From: Leptasterias polaris
Lineage: Eukaryota; Echinodermata; Asteroidea; Forcipulatida; Asteriidae
Direction of reading: 5' to 3'
Length of the DNA stretch: 64,000 bases
NCBI GenBank assembly: GCA_037783415.1
Contig: JAZGTN010000022.1
Span: 5,363,501 to 5,427,500 of the forward strand
Made by a program: the position numbers and the translations under genes. The notes beneath the pieces were generated by a model. It worked only from the letters and a program-made list of their open reading frames with translations. It did not search any database and was not told the origin of the DNA. Every line of letters begins with the position of its first letter. Within the stretch, counting starts at the first letter, position 1. Of this stretch, positions 26,301-32,239 are shown one piece after another.

Positions 26301-26379
26301 GCTTCACGAGAAATTGGCGCACGTCAAGAGTTTGATAGCAGCCTACGATAATTCCAGACAACACGGAACAACGACATAG
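278..26379 (+). CDS. ell: ELL-family RNA polymerase II elongation factor, 11 coding exons
   Basis: ELL proteins act in the nucleus, suppress transient Pol II pausing and sit in the super elongation complex with AFF and P-TEFb and in the little elongation complex at snRNA genes. Joining the 11 exons listed below gives 1911 nt, or 636 residues plus stop, close to vertebrate ELL/ELL2. Residues 1 to about 298 match the ELL N-terminal domain: an opening Y-G-L-S motif, a CIQQF stretch near residue 98, and the winged-helix segment RDRVIHLLALRPYKKPELIL in exon 6. Residues 299-525 are a Ser/Pro/Lys-rich linker with nine PPSSK repeats. Residues 526-636 form the occludin/ELL C-terminal domain (YPEYKKMHSYVEGV, then EYLKKESRLGELHEKL). 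All introns are GT-AG and all phases agree. The start is supported by an upstream in-frame stop and an A at -3. Vertebrates have ELL, ELL2 and ELL3, and this looks like the single invertebrate homologue. Confidence 0.95.
1298..1452 (-). repeat. SINE body fragment (family A)
   Basis: Shares a body with copies at 12118-12345 and 24600-25018: the CACAAGGCCACGG...GGCCACT..AAGGTGAGGGCTACA segment followed by a short hairpin around TGATTTGGGCTATCGACCCA. An AT-rich tail is on the left, so the element reads on the minus strand. The tRNA-like head is missing. Confidence 0.7.
2336..2371. repeat. (AAT)n microsatellite
   Basis: About ten to twelve uninterrupted AAT units followed by TTTATTG. Such tracts often mark the 3' tail of a non-LTR retroelement on the minus strand, but no element body is recognisable here. 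Confidence 0.85.
3403..4186. repeat. Degenerate minisatellite split by a MITE
   Basis: Loose repeats of a roughly 30-40-bp unit built on GCTAGAGCCAAGGGGTGTCT and GGGTGTCTTA occur at 3403-3628 and resume at 4035-4186. The intervening DNA is the MITE at 3629-4034, so the array predates that insertion. Confidence 0.75.
3629..4034. mobile_element. MITE, about 406 bp, with inverted ends AGCC(C/G)TGTT(C/T)GCATTGGA
   Basis: The left end reads AGCCCTGTTCGCATTGGAC and the right end is its near-perfect inverted complement. A second internal inverted copy of the left end lies near 3690-3712. The interior repeats short GGTTA/TAACC-type motifs. No coding capacity. Superfamily not assigned. Confidence 0.8.
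5649..5899. mobile_element. MITE family B, copy 1 (GGGCCCAATTTCATGGCTCT ends)
   Basis: Terminal inverted repeats of about 28 bp, with consensus GGGCCCAATTTCATGGCTCT and then GCTTACCG, bound a 251-bp non-coding body rich in GCGCTTAC/GTAAGCGC motifs. Three more copies lie at 13796-13953, 25350-25471 and 25981-26157. Confidence 0.85.
8384..8535. mobile_element. MITE with perfect 14-bp ends CGATCCATTAAGCC
   Basis: The ends at 8384-8397 and 8522-8535 are exact inverted complements, and imperfect pairing continues inward for about 60 bp. Both arms carry a CCAAT/ATTGG motif in a TGACCAATCACA context. Non-coding. Confidence 0.85.
8846..8985 (+). repeat. tRNA-derived SINE (family C), copy 1
   Basis: A Pol III A-box (TAGCTCAGTTGGTAGAGCG) and a B-box (GGTTCAAATCCC, 8904-8915) are spaced as in a tRNA gene. 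The presumed acceptor stem does not pair, and the sequence continues into a CTCTAGTCAATTTT body shared with the copy at 23578-23720 and a degenerate 3' piece at 11880-11975. It is therefore a SINE and not a working tRNA gene. Confidence 0.8.
9055..9102 (+). CDS. ell: ell exon 2 (residues 45-60)
   Basis: A 48-nt micro-exon between a TTACAG acceptor and a GTGAGT donor, phase 0 on both sides. It encodes GHIHKTPRIQFKLGKG, which aligns with the PSIRFQGSQG part of mammalian ELL. It is too short to show up as an ORF and was found by homology and phase. Confidence 0.92.
9236..9401. mobile_element. MITE family D (GGTGGATTTCACAAAG ends), palindrome-rich copy
   Basis: The ends GGGTGGATTTCACAAAG and CTTTGTGAAATCCACCC are inverted complements apart from internal differences. 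The interior is a string of nested palindromes such as GGATCGATCC and GGACTAGTCC. Related copies are at 9404-9641, 21106-21241 and 44764-44893. Confidence 0.85.
9404..9641. mobile_element. MITE family D, copy 2
   Basis: Starts GGGCTTGATTTCACAAAG and ends CTCTTTGTGAAAACGGCCCC. The right half (TTGTCAGTACTACGGTAGTG...AAGATCAATCTCAGCTCTT) is nearly the same as the copy at 21106-21241. It sits two bases from the previous element. Confidence 0.8.
11288..11623. mobile_element. piggyBac-like MITE, 336 bp, TTAA target duplication
   Basis: TTAA occurs at 11288-11291 and 11620-11623. Inside it the ends read CTCTTTCAGTGCC and its inverted complement GGCACTGAAA(GT)GAAAGAG. TTAA duplication with this kind of terminus is the hallmark of piggyBac-type elements. 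The body is non-coding, so the copy is non-autonomous. Confidence 0.75.
11880..11975 (+). repeat. SINE family C 3' remnant
   Basis: A degenerate B-box (GGTTTCAAGTCCC) is followed by the family C body (GTTTAGTCAATTTTTCTTTG). The head is unrecognisable. Confidence 0.55.
12118..12345 (-). repeat. SINE family A, head-less copy
   Basis: Matches the body of the full-length copy at 24600-25018, from the CAAGGCCACGGACGGCCACT block to GGCTGGTTGAGCAGAATG. The tRNA-like head is absent. Confidence 0.75.
12460..12587 (+). CDS. ell: ell exon 3 (residues 61-103, split codon)
   Basis: Begins IITIPVRES and ends SYECIQQFTK. The CIQQ motif is conserved in ELL proteins. The acceptor is GCATTGCAG, the donor is GTCAGTG, and the exon ends in phase 2. 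Confidence 0.94.
12588..13174. other. ell intron 3
   Basis: 587 bp. It contains a SINE head at 12664-12790. The rest is AT-rich with no other feature seen. Confidence 0.85.
12664..12790 (+). repeat. tRNA-derived SINE head (family E)
   Basis: An A-box-like TGACTGAGCGGTCAAGC and a B-box GGTTCGAGTCCC are separated by a longer spacer, recalling a class II (Leu/Ser-like) tRNA. CTTGACACTTGTGTCCTTAGG follows, as in the minus-strand copy at 14925-15241. Confidence 0.7.
13175..13303 (+). CDS. ell: ell exon 4 (residues 103-146)
   Basis: Encodes SNGIPHLDSISCIKTKVHVS followed by ATEDVYQ and EKMKLADEEQKKIR. This aligns with the HLDCLGSIQDKITVCATDD region of mammalian ELL. The acceptor is CCATAG and the donor is GTATGCA. 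The donor abuts an intronic 53-bp minisatellite that starts about 15 bases downstream. Confidence 0.94.
13319..13651. repeat. 53-bp minisatellite directly after the exon 4 donor
   Basis: About six units of AAAGTCCCATTGGCAGAATT plus GGTGCTAAGCAAGATTATCA plus ACTAAGTAAAGAG. The unit starts at about 13448, 13501, 13554 and 13607 are exactly 53 bp apart and nearly identical. The first unit, at 13319, is longer and diverged. Confidence 0.9.
13796..13953. mobile_element. MITE family B, copy 2
   Basis: Ends GGGCCCAATTTTATGGCTCT and AGAGCCATGAGATTGGGCCC. The body has the same GCGCTTGCGATCACCATTCT / ACGCTTACCGAGCAAGC pattern as copies 1 and 4. Confidence 0.85.
14524..14751 (+). CDS. ell: ell exon 5 (residues 146-222)
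   Basis: A basic, Ser/Thr-rich segment between the two halves of the N-terminal domain, running from STKEVSQKEIKATRK to AVPNRSYR. It is poorly conserved in the family. Placement rests on phase (2 in, 2 out), the GACAG acceptor, the GTAAGT donor and position between flanking conserved exons. Confidence 0.88.
14925..15241 (-). repeat. tRNA-derived SINE family E, near full length
   Basis: On the minus strand it starts with an A-box-like GGCCGAGCGGATAAGAACG, has a B-box GGTTCGAGTCCC and CGTGACACTTGTGTCCTCAAG, and then a body running to about 14925. The head resembles a Leu/Ser-type tRNA. The match to 12664-12790 covers the head only. Confidence 0.75.
15643..16254. mobile_element. Non-autonomous DNA transposon, 612 bp, 6-bp target duplication
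   Basis: The ends CAGGGTTCTGCCCA and TGGGCAGAACCCTG are perfect 14-bp inverted repeats, flanked by a direct CTATAT at 15637-15642 and 16255-16260. CAGGG ends recall hAT-type elements, but a 6-bp duplication is shorter than the usual 8 bp. No transposase is encoded. Confidence 0.8.
16433..16921. repeat. 33-34-bp minisatellite in ell intron 5
   Basis: About 14 units built on GGGCATTTGGGTACAAGCCG plus CTTGTGGCCGCTAT. Successive GTACAAG cores are 33 or 34 bp apart. G-rich on the plus strand and much more GC-rich than the surrounding intron. It lies about 190 bp before exon 6. Confidence 0.93.
17110..17230 (+). CDS. ell: ell exon 6, winged-helix segment (residues 222-262)
   Basis: Encodes RDRVIHLLALRPYKKPELIL followed by RLQRDGIVMKDKNQLSSILSQ. 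This is the most conserved block of ELL proteins and nearly identical to the mammalian RDRVLHLLALRPYRKAELLL. The acceptor is CTGCAG, the donor is GTATGG, and the exon ends in phase 0. Confidence 0.96.
17231..17741. other. ell intron 6
   Basis: 511 bp of T-rich sequence. Nothing recognised beyond splice signals. Confidence 0.85.
17742..17851 (+). CDS. ell: ell exon 7 (residues 263-299)
   Basis: Encodes VATLSKENAYTLNKHLYNEV and QEDWPLYSDADRLLVTK. It aligns with the VANM, KDVQKDWPGYS and LL positions of mammalian ELL and closes the N-terminal domain. The donor is GTAAGT and the exon ends in phase 2. Confidence 0.95.
18058..18430 (+). repeat. Left inverted terminal repeat of the Penelope-like element
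   Basis: Inverted complement of 19027-19383 with a few differences, including an ACACACAACACACA expansion near 18120-18150. The outermost 50 bases include a GAAAC core as described in the findings. Confidence 0.85.
18425..19021 (+). pseudogene. Penelope-like GIY-YIG endonuclease domain, C-terminal fragment
   Basis: An open frame encodes about 198 residues of element-derived protein; the upstream ATG at 18371 lies inside the inverted repeat and is probably not a real start. It shows the CCHH-type zinc motif (C-x5-C-x2-C, then H and H), LIYLISCRVCGVQYIGET as the GIY-YIG core, then GHRS and HHF-LPNHS, and ends with TAA at 19019-19021. The usual arginine in the L-R-x-R-x-x-x-H segment is replaced (TTLKSCFYGHRS), so nuclease activity is doubtful. 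In full elements this domain follows a reverse transcriptase and makes the target nick. Identification of the family is firm; activity is not claimed. Confidence 0.85.
19027..19383 (-). repeat. Right inverted terminal repeat of the Penelope-like element
   Basis: Inverted complement of the left arm, ending GGTCGAAACATCAGGCCACT AACTTATTTT. It includes a C-run near 19182-19192. Confidence 0.85.
19675..19755 (-). repeat. Possible tRNA-like SINE head
   Basis: On the minus strand an A-box-like GGGCGAGCTCTATGGTCTAG and a B-box-like GGTTTGAAATTCC are about 45 bp apart. No clear body or tail. Confidence 0.45.
19958..20068. repeat. Inverted-repeat element, about 110 bp
   Basis: AAATATCGAATGCA...GTGCATTGTCGTAGAAT pairs with ATTCTGCGACAATGCAC...TGCATTCAATATTT across a spacer of about 40 bp. 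A MITE or hairpin remnant. Confidence 0.65.
20376..20590. mobile_element. MITE with perfect 18-bp ends GTATAGACGATGTGACCT
   Basis: The ends at 20376-20393 and 20573-20590 are exact inverted complements. A second, inner inverted pair (CATGT(T)CCGCCGGGCAAAA and TTTTGCCCGGCGACATG) lies at about 20441-20535. The whole element ends 66 bp before exon 8. Confidence 0.85.
20657..21020 (+). CDS. ell: ell exon 8, low-complexity linker with PPSSK repeats (residues 299-420)
   Basis: Starts KNLRHLNPKEHSSS, continues with a poly-Ser run broken by Thr and Lys, then nine tandem PPSSK units and a PPLSR unit, and ends VQNAVQKLKAKTA. The acceptor is TTTCAG and the donor is GTAAGAAC, phase 0 out. The linker of ELL proteins is intrinsically disordered and variable in length. 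The repeat itself is encoded by a 15-bp DNA minisatellite. Confidence 0.92.
20767..20911. repeat. 15-bp coding minisatellite (PPSSK) in ell exon 8
   Basis: Nine units of AAACCGCCATCGTCG with third-position differences (CCG/CCC, TCG/TCA). It stays in frame and encodes repeated PPSSK. Adjacent TCG/TCA/TCT serine codons form a second simple tract. Confidence 0.93.
21021..22544. other. ell intron 8
   Basis: 1.5 kb. Contains MITE family D copy 3. The rest (21245-22544) has short repeated CTAGTT/AACTAG-type motifs but no feature I can name. Confidence 0.8.
21106..21241. mobile_element. MITE family D, copy 3
   Basis: Starts GGGGTCGATTTCACAAAG and ends CTCTTTGTGAAATCGAGCCC. The body contains TTGTCAGTATCACCATGGTG and matches 9500-9641 closely. 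Confidence 0.85.
22545..22861 (+). CDS. ell: ell exon 9, disordered linker (residues 421-526)
   Basis: Encodes HKRPLLPDVVDFKAPKKTRI followed by AHNAKKQSPTADGSS and further Ser/Pro/Lys-rich sequence ending SSGPDYLK. The KKxRI-(A/S)H motif recalls a short conserved basic motif in the ELL linker. The acceptor is TTTTGTAG and the donor is GTGAGT, phase 0 in and phase 2 out. Confidence 0.9.
23102..23720 (+). repeat. SINE family C, copy 2, with long 5' extension
   Basis: An A-box (TAGCTCTGTTGGTAGAGCG) and B-box (TGTTCAAGTCCC) at about 23583-23640 are followed by the family body (CTCTAGTCAATTTTTCTTC). The upstream sequence, including GGTTGAATGGCTTCTGACTG GCACC, is repeated at 23724-23860. Confidence 0.7.
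23724..23935 (+). repeat. SINE family C, copy 3 (tandem duplicate, truncated)
   Basis: Repeats the upstream segment of copy 2 (TTGGGTGTGATTGCTGCC, GGCTTCTGACTGGCACCC) and then a tRNA-like GCTAGATAGCTCAGTTTGTG...GGTTCAA. The body is replaced by an A-rich tail. Confidence 0.65.
24312..24528 (+). CDS. ell: ell exon 10, occludin/ELL domain part 1 (residues 526-598)
   Basis: Encodes NKFTTITSHEQKQRYKDVFN, then RDYPEYKKMHSYVEGVTLKF and a helical stretch ending EEYTKIQA. The Y-P-E-Y and V-x-x-x-F spacing is typical of the occludin-homology domain, the part of ELL proteins that binds AFF scaffolds. The acceptor is CTCTCAG and the donor is GTAGGT, phase 0 out. Confidence 0.96.
24600..25018 (-). repeat. 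SINE family A, full-length copy
   Basis: Reads on the minus strand: a tRNA-like head with A-box TGGCTGAGCAGTCTAGTTC and B-box GGTTTGAATCCC, then ACACTTGTGCCCTTGAGCAA GG, a body with GGGTCGATAGCCCAAATCA hairpin, and an ATAATAATA-rich tail at 24610-24655. Two shorter copies lie at 1298-1452 and 12118-12345, also on the minus strand. Confidence 0.8.
25350..25471. mobile_element. MITE family B, copy 3 (short, diverged)
   Basis: Ends GGGTCCAATTTCATGGCTCT and AGAGCGATTAAATTGGATCC. 122 bp, with an internal deletion relative to the other copies. Confidence 0.8.
25612..25977. mobile_element. Non-autonomous DNA transposon, 366 bp, 5-bp target duplication
   Basis: The ends CAGGGCTCGATTTT and AAAATTCAAGCCCTG form an imperfect inverted repeat, flanked by a direct CCTGG at 25607-25611 and 25978-25982. 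Inside, GGCCAGTAA and CCAGTAAA motifs recur. No coding capacity. Confidence 0.75.
25981..26157. mobile_element. MITE family B, copy 4
   Basis: Ends GGGCCCAATTCTTTGGCTCT and AGAGCCATGAAATTGGGCCC. It starts within the target duplication of the neighbouring element and ends 105 bp before exon 11. Confidence 0.85.
26263..26379 (+). CDS. ell: ell exon 11, occludin/ELL domain part 2 and stop
   Basis: Encodes DKEYLKKESRLGELHEKLAH and VKSLIAAYDNSRQHGTTT, ending with TAG at 26377-26379. The E-Y-x-x-K-K and L-x-x-K-L-x-H-I/V-K pattern is the conserved last helix of the occludin/ELL domain. The acceptor is CTTGTGTAG after a pyrimidine tract. Confidence 0.96.
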   Translation, partial: DKEYLKKESRLGELHEKLAHVKSLIAAYDNSRQHGTTT

Positions 26380-26494
26380 GACATGAAATGAAACAAGTTT
26401 TCCACAGTGTGTTCAATCACAAAGTAGATCACATCATGACACTTGGGTAATTCCTTTCAAATCTATTCCAAGTATTGAAAGCGATTCTCTCCAT

Positions 26495-26500
26495 AATAAA
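26495..26500 (+). promoter_or_regulatory. First AATAAA polyadenylation signal after ell
   Basis: AATAAA lies 116 nt past the ell stop. Further AATAAA motifs occur downstream in the AT-rich region, so the 3' UTR may be much longer. Only transcript data can choose. Confidence 0.4.
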
Positions 26501-28200
26501 AACCTGGAAATGTTCATGGCTAACTTTGCTTGGAGAGAATCGTTTACTTTTTCAAATTATATTTTTCATTCAAGACCTTGAACTACATACCTGCCAACTG
26601 TTCAGATGTAATTGGAATTGTCCAGACTTTTGAGATTACAGGCCGCGAAAAACATTTCTTTTTCTGACAATTACAGCAATGAACAAGATCGAAAAGTGTT
26701 TGCAAAAGAGGGTGACATTTACATGCAGCAGTAGAGATTGTTGTACAGGATAATTTGTATGTGTACATGTAATAAGCTTTACTTGCACGACTTCTTACGC
26801 CACTATCTGTGGACTTGTAAAACTGGTGTTCCTATTTTGGTTTCAATGTTGGCAGGTATGGAACTGATCTGTTTTACCAGAAATATCGATGGTATAATAT
26901 GACAGTCTCAGGCATGGTGTGACTGTCGATAGAAAACATTCTACTTTAGGTTTTTTACTTTCTGTTAACTGAACAATTTTTATTTGAGGCCATGTCTGTT
27001 TAACAAGTATTGCATTCTGACCCATTGAAAAGTAATTGATTTAAAAACATATATTCTTTATGATAAGAATGCCTGATGGTTCTTCAAGTTAGAACCCTAA
27101 TAATTACTTTAATTATTACCTCGATTGTTTTTGTTTCATTTTCTTTTTTCCTTTTTCAAATTGCAACAAGATAAGAAATAATTGATGAAAATTATGATGT
27201 AAGAAAAAACAAGAAAGTTGTCTATTAAAAAAACAAAAAAAAAATCTGGAAAACTATTTATTAAAAAAGAAAAGAAAAAGAACCAGAAACTTTTTACAAT
27301 TTAATTAAAAATAAGGGCTTCCAATTTTGTTTTCTTCATTTTTCTGCACAATTTGTTTTCATGCATAATGTAGCACAACTTAAAAATATGAAAAAGTCAT
27401 CTTAGATTTGATAAAAGGTGAAGGTTTGTGAATATCTTTTTTTTTAATTCTCCAGAAGATTTTGTTTCGGTGAAAATTACAGTTTTGATGAAAAAAAGAC
27501 TGAATTTCTTTCAGTTGGTTTCCAGATGTGTTTATGAATCAATTATGCAATTATTTTAACCAACTATTTTGCACTCTTTATCTGAAATTAATATTTGCTG
27601 GAACACATTTTTTGATTGACTGCTACTTTTACAAAAAGTTGGTGTAAATTTATAGTTTAACAAATTGTTTTTAAATATGACCCTTGAAGTTTGCAGAAAT
27701 TTGCAAATCTATTCTTTTGTTAATAAGTCCCTTTAAAGGTAGGGTCATGGATTGGTAAAGACTCAACAAATTAATGACGATATAAACTTACTTAGTGAGA
27801 AGCACTGCAGCTGTTGATAGTACAAACTATTTTGAGACAGAATTCCTATCGAAGAAATATGGCCGAGATAATTTTTCACACCAAAACACTTTGAATCTGA
27901 GAAACACTCATGCATGAATCGTTGCTCAGATTTCTGAGTATTGTTGTTTCCCATTGTGAATGCTGCGGCCAGCAATGTGTTTGGCACCAGCAAGTCACCT
28001 CGCTGAACGTGGATGGATTTGATGTTCTTGTGAAGGACCGTGACAACCTTTGCTGTTTTCTCAACAAGTAGACTCTGTATTCAGCTGAGACTTTTCACAT
28101 GTGGCTTTTATTGTATCTTTCTTAATAATTTTGCCTGTGAATCTTCATTACGTTGACAAAAGCCAATCTATGACCCTACATTTTAAGTGTTTCATTTTAT
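26501..28200. other. AT-rich ell 3' UTR or intergenic DNA
   Basis: Homopolymer-rich (A and T runs at 27220-27290 and 27435). No ORF with coding character and no repeat family recognised. Confidence 0.7.
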
Positions 28201-28265
28201 TTCAAAGAAAAGTGGCAACTTGGGAACCTTGAAATAAGGAAAGCAATATTGTTTCAAGGGTCCCT

Positions 28266-28398
28266 GTCGTCATGATCAACGCAGGCCTGTGGCTGTACAT
28301 GGAATTATGAACTCTCACCCAGTTGCTGCACAGGCGCCCTCCATTGATTATGATATGGAGGGAGGGCGTGCGCGTGCCACTGCCTCGATCATGACGAC
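28266..28398. repeat. Inverted repeat with GTCGTCATGATC ends
   Basis: GTCGTCATGATC at 28266-28277 and its exact complement GATCATGACGAC at 28387-28398 bound a GC-rich 110-bp interior. A MITE-like hairpin. Confidence 0.6.
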
Positions 28399-28904
28399 GC
28401 AGCTCGACACAGACATGGCCTTAAGTAGATAGGAAAGATGTGGAAATACTGGTTTCAAACTGACAATGATGGTACTCCCTACACAGTATTATTTTGAATT
28501 TTTTTAAATATTTACTTCTAAGAAAGAGTTATAATTACATTGCTAAAATCGATGATGCAAATTTTGAGATCGAAAAAAATTTCAGAAAAAATATTGCAAT
28601 AATATTTTACAAATATAGCAACAACAGAAACACTGCTTTTAAATTATTATAGATGATATGAATTAGTGCAAGAAGACAATTATTTAGCAATGCACACAAT
28701 ATCTGTATCGTGTTTCCAGTTTATGGTCAACAAGAATTTCTTATGATAGCATTCCAGTTTAAGGTCTGAGAAAGTTTTCAAATAATATCTATGTGAATTC
28801 TTTTAGTTTTTCAAAATTAGCTGTTGGAAATAGTTTACCAACCAAAATAACCTATAGTGTGGTCACAGGGAAGTTCAACATTTGTTAGAGATTTCAACTC
28901 ATTG

Positions 28905-29012
28905 TGTAGAGTCTGACCAAGCAAAAAAAAAAAAAGAAGCTTGGTCAAGATTTGAACCGACAACCTTTGGGTTACTGTACCAGTGCAAATGAGCTGCCAA
29001 ACTCTACATCGG
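28905..29012 (-). repeat. tRNA-derived SINE head
   Basis: On the minus strand TTTGGCAGCTCATTTGCACTGG (A-box) and GGTTCAAATCTTGACC (B-box) are followed by a T-run. Flanks share AGAGT(C/T)TG(A/G)C motifs. Not a functional tRNA: no pairing acceptor stem. Confidence 0.6.
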
Positions 29013-29046
29013 CGATCTTACTATCTTGTCAAATAACAGACGTTCT

Positions 29047-29136
29047 TACTGATGACGTCACGGTGCGTTTACCACTTTGCGGAAGAATGGGACTGCACTT
29101 CAGCAATGCAGTAAACAAACAGTGACGTCATCAGTA
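29047..29136. repeat. 90-bp hairpin element with TGACGTCA in each arm
   Basis: The outer 15 bases (TACTGATGACGTCAC, 29047-29061) are repeated as an exact inverted complement at 29122-29136, and pairing continues with mismatches to GTTTAC/GTAAAC. Each arm carries a full palindromic CRE motif TGACGTCA. Confidence 0.8.
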
Positions 29137-29139
29137 CAG

Positions 29140-31150
29140 GGGGTTTATTGTTTACACTTTTTGGAAACTAGACAAGTGCAATAAATGTAGACGTCACACA
29201 ATAGAATACTTTCCATCATGTCTATGGAAGTCAGTAATGTAACTATAACCCTTTGTTTTAATGGTTAGAAAAGTACACTGAACTGGAACTTCATTTTAAA
29301 AGCTAAGCGCTGTCACAATCCACATGAATTCATTACAGATTTATTTAAGCTTTATTAATCCAGGTTTTATACAGGTATTATACAGGCTTGGTAAGGGGGA
29401 AAAAACCATTGTTGAATTTCAGTACGAAAGCTTACTGATTATGAAGTACATACTAGAAAGAAAAGAACAAATTGTGAAATGTTTTTCTCTGAAGTGAGGA
29501 AAAAAAATCGAGAAAAATGTATCTGAAAACCTGAAAACATAACAGCTGATTTCGGTTGTAACAACCAAAAATATGGTCATTGTGTTTACATGCTGAAAAT
29601 TATGCATGATTTTCACCTTTTTTTTCACCTGACTCGCACAACGGATTAAGCCCAAAATTTTCACAGGTTTGTTCCAGAGCCCCCCTGAGTAACAACAAAT
29701 TGGAAGCCGCTGAGAAAGTTTATTTCATGTATGGTTGATCACACAAAACATGAACACTGTCTATGACTAGTTTGTCGGCTTAATCAATCCTGTATCACAC
29801 CTTTAACAAAGAATACATAAGGCATAAACTGGTTTCACCAAGTTAGCGAATTGTATTGTCATGCATTCATCACTTATGTTATTCAGTTTGTGAAAGTTAT
29901 CATGAAGCAACAATCTTATCTCAGTCGTATTCATAGCTCCCATGACTTTACTGTGTAACCTTTGTTTGATGACAAGCCTATAACTGTCTCAACAAGATGC
30001 AAAATCTATGCCTCATGAAGGTTTTGTATCCTTGATGCAATGACACGACCCTAATGTTGCCTTGGCTGGGAATTCTTTATTATATTAGAATCATTATATG
30101 TTTGGTTTCTTAACCTAAATAACCACTGTGGAGAAATATTTACAAGTACGTGTAATGTTTTGAGGAAAAACAATTTTAGATTGACTGTATTCTTAAAGAA
30201 AACAAATTGAATTATGTTCTCAATCCGTTATGGTATTTTGTTTTGAGTTACATATTTTATTTTATGTTTGAACTTATTGTTGTTATTTTGTTTGAACTTA
30301 TTGTTGTTATTTTGTTGTACTTTTTTTTTTTTTTTGCATTTATGTATTTGTAGGTCTTCATTTCTAAAAGCCCAATTCCGGATTGTTTTTTGTTTTTCCT
30401 TCAAGTAACCAGATGTTTTAAGTGCTCTTTAACTAATATGGGCAATATTTGCCTTAATTTATCTTGAATATTAATTCTACAGACTTCTCTTCATTGTTTG
30501 TAAAAAAAGAAGAAATGTACAGTACAGGGTCACAAACGGGTCACTATAACAAAGGGTGGTCATGAAAGCCGCCATGTACACAGTGTACAGTGCTAAACAA
30601 TGAAGACTACAATGTATCATGCATCAAATTATACGAGATAATTAATACTGAATCAAATTGTATTGTTTATAATTATTATAAGGGTGCTTGGAAGGGGAGG
30701 GGCTGTGGGACGGGAGGGGGGTCATCGTAACCCTTTCATAAATGGTTGCTATTTATATATTATCATATAAAAGTAACAACAAATAAAATATCATGCTTTA
30801 CTATACTGAGTCAAAGTTTTAAAAAGATCAATTTGCATATTTTGTTTTGATAGTTCGGGTTTTTAGGTCAATTTGTAATACTGTCTTATGCCCGATGCAT
30901 TACATACATTTACCTTTCTATCAGCCATGATGGATCTGTGTTTTATGCAATTGTACAGCATCCCAAAACGATCTTCAGTGGGTCGTTTCAATCAACGAAC
31001 ATTCTCAAAATTAGTTTTGCTACCCAAATTTATTTATAAAAAGCTTGAAGTGGAAGATTGACTTGTGATGTCCTATAATGAGTCAGATGTACTGTAATGG
31101 TGAATTGGTGAATGTTACTTGTTTGTACTGTGGGACGCTGGTCATCACCA
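29140..31150. other. AT-rich non-coding DNA
   Basis: Contains a tandem duplication TTTGAACTTATTGTTGTTAT near 30268-30312, T-runs near 30330 and a G-rich patch near 30690-30722. No gene recognised. Confidence 0.7.
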
Positions 31151-31153
31151 AGA

Positions 31154-31464
31154 TAGTTCAATAAAACCATGAGCGAGTTGGATTTGAACAATGTCTGGTA
31201 CAACGACTTACTTTGTCAAAAGTTGCTGTTTAAGTTGGAATTCCCCAGACTATATAGAGACAGTTGCTATGTCAAATTGTTCAGGGCAAGTTTTGTGCGT
31301 AGTTACGTAAGAGGGAGTGAACAAAAGCTTGTCCCGAACCATTTGACATAGCAACTGTGTCTATAGTCGGAGGAATTCAAGTTTAAGCGGTAACTTGAGA
31401 CTATAAAGCAAGTTATTGTACCAGACAGTATTCAAATCTAACTCACAAATGACTTATTGAGCTA
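31154..31464. mobile_element. 311-bp foldback element (long imperfect palindrome)
   Basis: Arms of about 140 bp (31154-31296 and 31320-31464) pair over most of their length around a 23-bp loop. The ends are TAGTTCAATAA and TTATTGAGCTA; the inner arms share TTGCTATGTCAAAT(T/G)GTTC. Non-coding. The arms differ by scattered substitutions, so the hairpin is not a sequencing artefact of one exact copy. Confidence 0.85.
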
Positions 31465-32039
31465 AGCTGTAAAGCAACAGCTTTGGCTATGGCTAAATCC
31501 AGTGTTTAAGAATAATGTGGCTACGGCTAACAGTCTATAGCCATAGCCAAATAGTCTTATTCCAGCAAGGTCTCAGAAACAACTGGTATTTCTGCAGTAT
31601 AGGTGAATAAGAATTTGTCATGAAATCTGAATTTATGTAATATCTGCATGAAGGCAATTTAGTTGTCCATCATTGGAAAGTCCATCTGATAGGGGACAAC
31701 GCTACATCAATGTAAACGGCTTCACAGCTATGATTTGCAATTTATTTTGCATAAATTTTAACAATAAATAGTAATAATGAAATATAATTTCAGAGATGTG
31801 TTTATTATTGCTCGAGAGTTTGTTGTTGCATCGGACCTTCGTTGGTTCGGAGCAAAAAGAAATTATGGAAACTATTTTGATTTCAATATTTCGAGCATAG
31901 TTGTATCTATCTAAATGGCAGCTAATTGACAATTCTCAAAGGTAAAAGAACCCTATTTTATTTTTATTTGAATATCTGTTATCACAATAGTCAAAATGAC
32001 AATTGTTCAGAACATCCCACGTATTGTTCACTTAAAGTT

Positions 32040-32235
32040 TATAGAATTATCGACCCCTTGCACAACGTGGAACGCGCACCTCCGAACAATGTGCGTCTAC
32101 CATATCCGCCATTTTGGGAGTCAATGCCTTTGTGTACATGTTGACTCCCTTTTGTACATTTTGACTCCCAAAATGGCGCACAGGATAGGTGCGTATAAGT
32201 GCACTGCGCGTTGTGCGAGGTGTCCATAGTTATAT
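32040..32235. mobile_element. MITE, about 196 bp, long inverted arms
   Basis: Arms of about 80 bp run from TATAGAATTATCGACCCCTT GCACAACG inward to CGCCATTTTGGGAGTCAA; the right half is the inverted complement with substitutions. The centre repeats TGTACAT and GACTCCC motifs. Confidence 0.75.
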
Positions 32236-32239
32236 ACAA

